Of a DNA stretch of 64,000 nt, positions 10,907 through 22,900 are shown one piece after another. Every line of letters starts with the position of its first letter. Positions within the stretch are counted from its first letter, which is position 1. Under the pieces are notes generated by a model. It had not been told where the DNA came from. It was given only the letters and a program-made list of their open reading frames with translations, and made no database searches. Position numbers and translations under genes: made by a program. This DNA comes from Metridium senile (Eukaryota; Cnidaria; Anthozoa; Actiniaria; Metridiidae), in assembly GCA_949775045.1 (NCBI GenBank), contig OX459096.1, positions 29,463,475 to 29,527,474 of the forward strand, read 5' to 3'.

Positions 10907-13900
10907 ATGGCGGCCGATGTGGCTGGCCAACTTATCGAAGATGGCTACCGTTTTGCAACGCAAGCAGTTACCTGCGATCAAAAGGGAGACTATCAATCTG
11001 CTATATTTTTTTACATAGAAGCTGCGAATTCCTTACACAAAGCTTCATCTTATGACAACGCGTTAGAAGTTCGAGACAAGGCGTTCGAGTATGTTGATCG
11101 AGCTGAAGTTTTACGAAGACAGCAAGCGGGTAAAAACATTGTTGTCGTGTTTATCCTGACGTAACCTAACACAAGTTTGTTTTCTACGTATTACGTTACT
11201 TTTCCTTACGTTTAATGTATGTCTAAGGTCAATATGAAATATTGTTGATAATAAAGACCTCTACACTTCTTTAGGAAAAGTTCCTTGCTGTACAGAAAGT
11301 ATTTTTCCTGTTTAGGTATAATAAAATAGTCGCTATACAATGACGTATACAGTTCAATTTTCTTTTATTTAATAGGTCAGAAGCAGAATTATGGCCCCCT
11401 AAAAACCACTGAGCAGGTAATTTGTTTTTGAAGTTTAAGCTTGAAAACTTGAACAACAAGTTACGAAAGTAAAAGTTGAACTTGTTTTGCTAGGGTCCAC
11501 AGGACTTAGGGTTGCATACATGCCAACATCACATTGGTTCAATACTGGAGGATTGGCAGGGGAGCTGAAAGGAGAGATTTTTGTCACTTGTTTTTACTTC
11601 TAACGAAAAAAAAAAAAAATGGGGGTCTGTGAGGTGTGAGGGAGGCTGTGAGCAGCTGTTCATCTTCATTAGCTGGAAGATCCTTTGCTTTATCCAGGGA
11701 ACAGTGAGATTCCGTTCAGAATATCGAGGCTCCTGGGAAATGGCATGCATAGGGTTGTAAAATTCCCGTCCCCACCACTGTTACATTTGAAATGCTACAT
11801 TTTGTATTTTTTTTTTAAATTTATGATCCACCATTAAATTCATTGTTACAAATTATTCCTGATTACCTTATATATTTCTGTCATCCAGAGTCCTGCCTCC
11901 AAAAAGTGCCACAAATCACAAAGCTTAAAAATTACAGACCCATGTTAAATTGCCAGGTCCCCTATCTTACCAAACCTTATTAATGGGGGGCCAGTTGTAC
12001 GAAGCCTAAATACAATGTAGTGCTTTCCACTGGATAAATCCTTATCCAGCAGATAAAATCTATAAAAAAACAATGCAGTGAATAACTTTTATCCGCGGAT
12101 AACTTTATCCACCCTTCGTACAACTGGCCCCTGCTGTTAAGCAATAAGATAACATTATTGTATTCACCCAATCATGAACATGTATCACCATCATCATTAT
12201 CACCTTGGTATTGTTTTGTGTTTCAGAATACTTTTGATAAAGCCAAGTTTTTGGTAAATGAAGCACTACTGGAAGATGAGAAAGAAAACACAAGCGATGC
12301 ACTGGCTTTGTATGGAGATGCTACAGAACTCTGCCTTGAAGCTGTGAGTAAAATAAAGACACCTTAGAATAGAGAAAGCACACCAATGCCAATCACCACT
12401 TGATCCCCTCCATTTTTCACTCTCAAAAAGAATGAAAAAGAATAAAAGACATGTACAGAATACAACTGTCTCACAATAGGAATTTGTTTGTACTGAGACT
12501 AACTAAGGATATATTAAGGTCTGAAACATAAATTAAAACTCAATGACAAATTAGTTTGTGCTGGGTATCAGTGTAAGTTCTTATTAAATGCAATAAACTA
12601 CATCCATGCAAGGATGTATCCATGGCAACCAGGCCACAGCTCACCACCGATACCTATTACACTGATCGAAATCAGTGAAGTGTATATTTACATTTACCTT
12701 GAAGGAAACAATTACAAAACCAAGATGAAGGGGCTGGCAATAAGCTTGTAATGAAGCTCCCAGCACCGCTAACACATGTATGCACACCCCATAAACTGTA
12801 CTAGATACCCAACAGCAAATTGTGTTAACCGCTGAACAGAAACCACTGTCTTAGTTTAAACTTAGCAGAAATGACATAATCGATATTAACTACTTTTTAT
12901 AGCATGTACAGTTTATACCTTTGTACTGCTTCCTTTATTTGGAATGGAAATTAATAAACTTCTACAGTGTACTAGTCTTGCTATAGTTATTGTTATTTAT
13001 TTCCAGTATCAAGTTTAGGCCTGGGTTAAATTACATGAGACAGCGTCACCATTTAGTTGTTGTTGCGTCCATGTAATAATTCCAAAATCTTTTACTTAAT
13101 CTTGTTTCTGCAATATAAACCAATATGCATTAATTTTGAATTTGTTGCAGTGTAAGCTTTTGCCAGAGAACCATTTTATGAAAACCAAGCTCAGTCACTT
13201 AGCAAGACAAGCTTTGGAAAGGTCAGCATACATGTATCTTGCTATTAATATAGCTTTGGTTTGAAATAAACACTCTATGATGAAAATTAATGAAATTTTG
13301 AAAAACATAAAGGAAATACAAAAAGGCTGTTGATACCTAAATTTGCAAAGGGAAAGTTGTGATTATAGGCCACTAAAAATAGTAGATTTGAATCACAAAG
13401 TTTTCAGCCATAAAATTATAAACTAAGCTTGGCAAGTTTAAAGGAAACTACTTAATATATTTACATGTAAATTGATCAACTTTGAAAAATATAAATAACT
13501 TTTATAAAATATATTAAAAGACAATTATAGCAAAGTAGTTAATGTTGCAACTTTGCTTCCTTTTCAAGAGCTGAATCAATCAAAAGGAGTCAGAAAGGCA
13601 ATTCAAAACCTACTGCAAGTACCAGTTTATTACCAAAAGGCATTTCTAGTATTAACCTAGATGATGCACCATTACCTCAAACACCACCTTCAAAAGGAAA
13701 GAAATACACTGCACAAGAACTCAATGTACTCAAGTAAGTTGTATACATAATTGTATACAGGAAAGCCAGGCCTTGAATTTGCAACATGCAACATCAACTC
13801 GCAAAACAGCAACATGCAAAAGTAACTCACAACAGCAACATGCAACAGCAACTTGCAACAGCAACTCACAACAACAACTCGCAACATCAATTGGAATTCT

Positions 13901-16900
13901 CAACAGCTATTGCCATTCTCAACAGCTACATTGTATTGCCATTATCAACAGCCATTGCCATTTGCAACTCGCAACAGTAACTCTCAATTTGAAATTGCAA
14001 CAGCAATTTGCAATATCAACTGGTAACAGCAAATCCCAGCAGCAATTCGCAACTTGCAACTACATTAACTTGCAACAGCAATTCACAATTGCAACTTGCA
14101 ACATCATTTTTGCAACATCATTTTGTTACTCACAACAGCATTTCGCAACAGCATTTCGCAACATTAATTTGCAACTCTCAACTCACAACAGCATTTTGCA
14201 AAGCGAAAATCAACTCACAATAGCAACTTGCAATATCATTTCGCAACTGGCAAAACCAGTTCACAACTCGCAATATCACCTCACAATATGAACATGGAAT
14301 TTGCTGCAGCAACTGTAATATGTATATATTTATCTACCTCTAGTCATTGATTACACGCTAGAAGAGTGTCTAGTTGGGTTTGAAATGAGTGAACAATTTT
14401 CTCCTAAATCCTTCCTTCCTCCCCTTTCTTTTTCAACTTCTTTGCTTCTCTTGTCACTGAATAAATATCAACTTTGCTGTTATTCTCATTTTAAAGGACA
14501 ACATCTAAAATCAATGGAAAAATGTTCGTACCATGGAGTGACATGGATCTAAAGGAACGTTTCGCATATCCTGTTAGCTTTACGTAAGTACAATGTTTCA
14601 AGCCTATATTCCATGCACCAAACAAGTATATATATAAATTATATAAATTTTTCAAAGTAAGTGAGCCATTAATCTTTGATTAAGATTTATTTATTAATGT
14701 TGATGATACAGGGATAAAGATGGTCCACTTGCTCTTTCCCCCAGTCAAAAAAGTAAATTTGAAGATTGGGCAAGGTATGGCTTTCATGTGTTAAAATGTG
14801 TGTTCCTAATAATTGTGTATATTTAGCTATTTGCAAAAAAGGTTCAATACTCAAATTTCATGTTATGATACTTTATTAAACCTTACCAACCATACTGGTA
14901 CCTTAAAACCACTTGCTGACATCTTGTCAACCACTTGTACTGACACCTTACCAACCACCTATACTGACAACTTATCAACCACCTATGCTGACACCCTTCC
15001 AACCATATTTTAACTCCTTACCTACCACTAACTGACACCTTACCAACCATTTACTGACACCTTGCCAACCACTTACTGACACCTTAGTAACCACTTACTG
15101 ACACCTTACCAACCACTTACTGACACATTACCAACCACTTACGGACACCTTACCAACCACTTACAGACACCTTACCAACCACTTACTGACACCTTAACAA
15201 CTACTTACAGACACCTTACCAACCACTTACTGACACCTTACCAACCACTTACAGACACCTTACCAACCACTTACTGACACCTTACCAACCAGTTACTGAC
15301 ACCTTACAACCATTTACTGACACCTTACAACCACTTACTGACACCTTACCAACCACTTGCAGACACCTTGCCAACCACTTACTGACACCTTACAACCATT
15401 TACTGACACCTTACAACCACTTATTGACTGCTTACCAACTAGTTACTGACACCTTACCAACCACTAACTGACACCTTACCAACCACTTACTGACAACTTG
15501 CCAACCACTTACTGACACCTTACGACCACTTACTGACACCTTACGACCACTTACTGACACCTTACAACCATTTACTGACACCTACCACTTATTGACTGCT
15601 TACCAACTACTTACTGACACCTTACCAACCACTAACTGACACCTTACCAACCACTTACTGACAACTTACCAACCACTTACTGACACCTTACCAACCACTT
15701 ACTGACACCTTACAACCATTTACTGACACCTACCACTTATTGACTGCTTACCAACTACTTACTGACACCTTACCAACCACTTACTGACAACTTACCAACC
15801 ACTTACTGTCAACTTACCAACCACTTACTGACACCTTAACAACCACTTACTGACACCTTACCAACCACTTACTGACACCTTACAACCACTTACTGACACC
15901 TTAACAACCACTTACTGACACCTTAACAACCACTTACTGACACCTTACAACCACTTACTGACACCTTACAACCACTTACTGACACCTTAACAACCACCTA
16001 CTGACACCTTACAAACCACTTACTGACACCTTAACAACCACTTACTGACACCTTACAACCACTTACTGACACCTTACAACCACTTACTGACACCTTAACA
16101 ACCACTTACTGACACCTTAACAACCACTTACTGACACCTTACAACCACTTACTGACACCTTACAACCACTTACTGACACCTTAACAACCACCTACTGACA
16201 CCTTACAAACCACTTATTGACACCTTAACAACCACTTATTGACACCTTACCAACCACTTAATGAACCACTTATTGACACCTTACCAACTACTTATTGACA
16301 CCTTACCAAGTGTTTTCTTTTCCAGGCCTACAGATATATATGAAAATCCAGAGATGATATATGCTATTTCAAGCTTTAATGTTAAACAGGTACATTCTTT
16401 AGAAGTCATCCATTGATTAATAAATTGTTCACCCTGCGTATTTCTCAATGGTACATACTAGGAACTTCCATTTTTCCCAAACCCCACAAGAATGCATTGA
16501 TTTTTGAATATTTGATTTAACATAAAATGAGTATTCTTTATATTTTGGATTTGGTTGTTTGTTTGTTTGTGTACAGTTGAAATACATGTCATGTGTGACT
16601 GGATGTGTTTCTTTTTTGTGGTTCTACAGACAATAGTATCAGATTGTTCATTTGTGTCATCATTGGCTATCAGTGCAGCATATGAACGTGACTTTAAGAA
16701 GAGAATTATTACAAGGTATGGTATGTCAGGGAGTACCTTAGCCCTTCATTAATATTGAGTACATGTAGTAAAGTGGTATAGGTGGATGTACAGTGACGCA
16801 TTTTGTTATGGTTTTACCAACCAACCATTGCTTTTAGAACAAAGAAAATTAAAAAATATATTGTTAAAGTGGTTGGCAAATTAGCATCACAATACAAACA

Positions 16901-19900
16901 CTACACTCACCTGCGAAATGCGAGGATGGTTCTCATTTGCATAAAATAAAAATTGTAAATTCAGTTCACTTTTGTGGATATTTTGGACGGTCTAAAAATT
17001 ATTTTAATTCAAGTAAAATGCATGGTCTTTTTATGTTATTTTCAAAACAGTTTTTATTGTTAGCATAGCCGTTTGTATTCCATGTGTATGTTGTTATGAT
17101 TGTATTATTCTTATTCCTTTCCATAGCATCATCTTCCCCCAGAATCGAGATGGAAAGCCAATCATTAATCCTTCAGGGAAATACATGATAAAACTGTGGC
17201 TGAATGGTGCTCCTCGCAAGGTTAGTTTAGTTACTGACATTCTCACAAACTCCAAGGCTCAAATACTGAACTCGTTTCTGTAGTTTTCGCTTCTGCAATC
17301 AAACTTCCAATATTTTTCGAATGCTTTCCGAAGTATCGAAATTCAATATGGCAGAGTTTGAAAGGTTTGTTGATGATGTTGAAGAATCCTCAGAGGAAAA
17401 CAATAATAGCCGTGAAATTGGTAGATTTTGAGAAGACTCAAATCGTCGAGAAATTTCAATTTCTTTTAATTTGATATTCTTGCTTACAAATGACTTACAT
17501 TGCTTTTTTAGGTGATAATCGATGACAACCTCCCAATGGGATTTGATGGTAATCTACTTTGCTCTCATTCAATAAACAGAAATGAAATGTGGATCAGCCT
17601 TATTGAAAAGGCTTATATGAAAGTGAGTCTTGTTGAACTGTGGAGGGCAAACGGTTTCAACATTTGCATCAAAATCCGTTCGATTTTGTTGAATGGCAAT
17701 GTTTAAACGCCTTTAAACTCTTTCAACATCAATTCAACACTGATTCAACACGTTTCAACAATGTTGAAAGAGTTTAAAAGCGTTTAAACATTGCCATTCA
17801 GCAAAATTGAACGGATGTTGAAGCAAATGTTGAAACCGTTTGCCCAGGCCTTTTTTTTGAAAATAATACCTTCCATCTTTCGACAAAAACCCTTGTCAAC
17901 TTGACGTAAGCATGTTTACAAGATGAAATATCGACGTTGCACTGATGGAATCTTTCAGAAACTCAACTTCCAAAATTCAACTTTCATGCACGTTGTGTGT
18001 AGTTTTAAATGTTTTGTTTTTGTTTACGATATGAATTGAATAGAGAAGAGAATAAATAACTGAGAATGAATAACAAGAGCTGTGGTATTGACTGAGTGCT
18101 TATATACCATTTAGAAACAATTCCGTTAAACTATTACTTATCAAAAACTTATTCAGTATAAAATAATGCAGCTTCTCACTTGAAATATTTGTTTTATTAC
18201 CAGGTAATGGGTGGTTATGACTTCCCAGGTTCAAATTCAGTAAGTATATGTAGACAAGACCACATCTACACCAATCCGGTCAGGCTGAAACTGCAATTAA
18301 TTGAGCTTATACCTTTAGAATGATCAACTGCTGCTGTCAAAATTGCAGTACTGATTTCAGTGCAAGCAAAGTTGCCAACACAAGATTGTTGTCTGCCATG
18401 TTGAATTAACAAGTCAGTGGATTTCAAAAATATCCAGTTTGAGGTGTCCACTAGATCCGCGTACCCGGCGGATAAATATTACCGACATTCAAATTATTTT
18501 GGAAATAGCTGTATATGTCCGTCGGTATATTCTGTAAAGAAAGAACCTATGCGTTTAAGTAAAAATACGGGAAAAACGATTCCAAGTTGTTGTGACGGGA
18601 GTCAAAAAAAAAATCCATTCCAAATGATTCACCAGTAGTTCAGTGGTTAGAGCATCTGACTGGTAACAATAAGGACAAGGCTTTTATTCCCGCCAGAAAA
18701 TTGTGAAAGCATAGTTTACTCCGGTTAACTATATACACTTAACTTTATACACCTATTTCAATAATCGTTGTCGCAGCCAAAGCTACAGTTCACACTCTGA
18801 AGCCTGCAAAGGTTGTCTGTATTATGAACATAATTTGTGATTTATAACACGTTTTTTAAATAAATATCAGTGTTTCATCATCTATCACTGTAACAGTGTT
18901 ATGGTCATATAACACAAACACGTTCATCCAAAATATGCTATGCCGTGAATTGATAACAAAGAAGAAATACCGGCATCCTTTGCAGGGTTCAGTGTGTGGA
19001 CTAGCTTTGGCTGCGACAACGATTTTTGAAATAGGTGTATATGCATCACTGATATTAGAGAGGTACTTAGGTCAATCATATACGGGAACTATGGATTAAT
19101 TCTTTTTAATAGAACTGTTGTTTGATTGACGTGAAAATGTCATTTTTGATATGTTATATAGTGTTCTTGTTTGTTTATTACATTGGAACTATGAAAAATG
19201 TTTTTTTTGCAGAGTATCGATCTGTATGCACTCACTGGCTGGATTCCAGAGAGAATGTCGATAAAGAAAACCAATCCTGACTTTAAAGAAGCGGTACAGT
19301 TTGACAGGCTGATGAAAGGACTACGGCAAGGTGACTTGCAGTACTAATGGTTACCATTGTCTTCTTTTACTTCATCATCATCTTCAGTATTATCGCCACC
19401 GTCATCATCTTCCTTCGTTACCATCATCATTGTCATCATCATCATCATCATTATGAACACCATCTTCAGTTCACTATCATTGTCATCATCACCACCACCC
19501 CAACCACCACCATTATCTTCATCACCACCACCACCTTCTTCATCATCATTATTACAACAATCATCATCATCACCATTATCACTGTCATCACCACCACCAC
19601 CATTATCATTGTCGTCAATCACCATCATCATCGCCATAAAAATCCTCTTCTCCATCATCAAGCACCATGTCTATGACCATCAAACACCATAATCACCCCT
19701 ATCGTTATCTCCACCACTATATTAATCATCATTTTGTTTATACAATATCGAACTCAGTGCTCCAAAGTAACAGTTGCATAGTTTATTACATCGCAGTGCT
19801 CCAAAGTAACAATTGCATTGTTTATTACATCGCAGTGCTCCAAAGTAACAATTGCATTGTTTATTACATTGCAGTGCTCCAAAGTAACAATTGCATTGTT

Positions 19901-22900
19901 TATTTCTAGGTGATTGTTTACTAACGGTTGCTACCGGCAACATGTCCTCAGAGGACGAAAGTCGAGCAGGCCTGACAAAGACTCATGCTTATGCTGTCCT
20001 TGATATCCGTAAAGTAATGGTAAGCATAGATCAGTGCTACCCTTAATTCCAGACACATTTCCATATCAAATTCCCTCAAAAGTGCTTGTTGCAGAACAAC
20101 AGCCAACTTTCCAAGTTTGAAACGGATTATGGACTTTTTCCAAAATAATTTAGTTAGTAACTTAAAACATTAATAGCTTTCCAAAATATGCGACACGCGC
20201 AATTACAGTGTAATAAATAAACTGATTTTAAAACGCCGACTTGGGTAATGGAATAGATTCCAGGTAAGGACGTTAAACCGTTAAATCTCCTTACGTAAAA
20301 ACACTGAGGACGTAACAAAGCCTAGCCGTGACTCATTACTGATACACTAATAATTACAATTAGATCAGATGACATTATATACACTGGTATACATCATTAC
20401 ATCGTTACATCGTTTTAATCATCAATATTCCTCTTATGACCATTTTAGGGGTATCGTTTACTGATGCTGAAAAATCCTTGGAGCCACCAACGTTGGAAGG
20501 TACATAGTTGATTATTGTAAAACTCATTAAATATTGACATTTCCAAAAGGAGGGAGATGAAGGGGGTGTAGCAAGGCTAGATAAGGGGGTGAAGTCTGTA
20601 GCCATTTATTTAGGAAACATCCTCGTCAATTGAATTCAATCTTATTGGCATTGTAAGTTTAAGGCCGGACTATCTTTTGGAATTCAGGGTAAATTTTCTG
20701 AACGAGATGCCGATAGTTGGACACCAGAACTTGAACGAACTCTTAACTACAACAGGAAACGAGCTTTAGAGTATGATGATGGTAAGAACAGAGAAAAGAT
20801 ATAGTTCATTGTCTTATGATACGTCATATTAGATCTTATCACATCAAATAACATGACATCAAATAATAATACATGTATCACATCACATCAAAGATCAACA
20901 TGATATCACATCAAATAGCAACATAACATGACATCACATCCAATAGCAGCATAACATGACATCATATAACAATATCACACCACATCACATCAAATATTAA
21001 CATCACATCACATCACATCACATCAAATAGTACCCTGGGTTCCAGAGGCTCTAGAAGGGATTGGGGAGAGAGAGCGGCGGGGCGTCTCCCCATTTGCCTA
21101 ATCAAATAGCAACATGGCATGACATGACATCACATAACAGCATGACATCAAATAGCAACATTACATGACATCACACCAAATAGCAACATGACATGACATG
21201 ACGTGACTGTCATGTTACTGACGTAAATTTTCTTTACAATTTTTAACGTTTCCACTGATGTCTATTTTTAGGTGTATTTTGGATAGAGTGGGAATCTTTG
21301 ATGCATTTCTTTGACGTCGTCTACATCAACTGGAACCCAAAACTCTTTGAGCATCGATACACAACACACGCGTAAGCACATTGATCATTTAATTTATCTG
21401 CAGTATGCGAGCCTGATGCTACAAGTTATACGTTGCAACTTGACCTCAAACCTCAGTAAAATGTTGAACGTTTTTTTGGTCGCTCTATCACCATTTTTGG
21501 CAATCTCGTTCCCATTCGCCGTTATATCTTACGGCGCATGCTCGACGATCTATCTCTATCAAGATAGCTCGTCGAGCGTGAACATGCGCAGTAAGAGCTA
21601 ACAACATAATGCCTTATGATGTTTTTGGAGTAGCTATTATAATTCAAATCTAACGAATTGTAATTCAAACCAAACAAATTGGAATAACAATTTAACTCCC
21701 TATCCCCAATCCCTCCACCACCTCCATAAAGGCATTATGTTTATGTTTAAGTAAGTCATTGTGTTATTTTATTTCAGTACGTGGGAAGCCAAGGAAGGAC
21801 CTGTCAAAGACGCTTATAATATAGGTTTGTAACAAATCACTATTTTTTTCCTCATTTTATTACATATTTGTATAACATTTTATGAGGTATATTCCACATC
21901 AATTCCATACTCCAAAGTTGTTTTCTAACCGAAGTGTGAAACTAATAGTTGTTATGCTATATAAAATGTATAATCATATTTGATTTTCAGGTGATAATCC
22001 ACAGTACAAGATGTCAATCAATTCAAAGAGTGGCAGTCTTGTGTGGATCTTATTGATAAGACACATCACTCAAAAGGTAGGTTTGACTTGTTTAGCATGT
22101 AATGTCATCGTTGTCTAATGTCATCTAACATCAGTTTCTCATACAGTTAATTATGCGAGTAAGTTGATTATCAACGATTTTCATTTCCAATTTCTAGGAT
22201 GACTTTGCAGAGAATCGAGAGTTTATAACAGTGCATGTCTACAAGTCAGAAGGAAAACGAATCTATTATCCTGGTAAATGTTAACTGATGCCATCAAACA
22301 AACAGGCAGACGAACAGACAGAAAGACGCACAGACATGCAAACAGAAAGACATGTAAACAAAAAGATACTCAGACAGACATGCAAACATGCAAACAGAAA
22401 AACGCACAGACATGCAAACAGAAAAACACACAGACATGCAAACAGAAAAACACACAGACATGCAAACAGAAAAACACACAGACATGCAAACAGAAAAACA
22501 CACAGACATGCAAACAGAAAGACGCAGAGACATGCAAACAGAAAGACACACAGACATGCAAACAAAAAGGCACACAGACATGAAAACAGAAAGACACACA
22601 GACTTGCAAACAGAAAGACACACAGACATGCAAACAGAAAGACACAGAGACATGCAAACAGAAAGACACACAGACATGAAAACAGAAAGACACACAGACA
22701 TGCAAACAGAAAGACACACAGACATGCAAATAGAAAGACACACAGACATGAAAACAGAAAGACACACAGACTTGCAAACAGAAAGACACACAGACATGCA
22801 AATAGAAAGACACACAGACATGAAAACAGAGACACAGACATGCAAACAGAAAGACACACAGACATGCAAATAGAAAGACACACAGACATGAAAACAGAGA

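Noticed and set aside
19344..19692. His-, Ser- and Asp-rich frames on both strands
   Set aside because: They are trinucleotide repeat translations in an intron.
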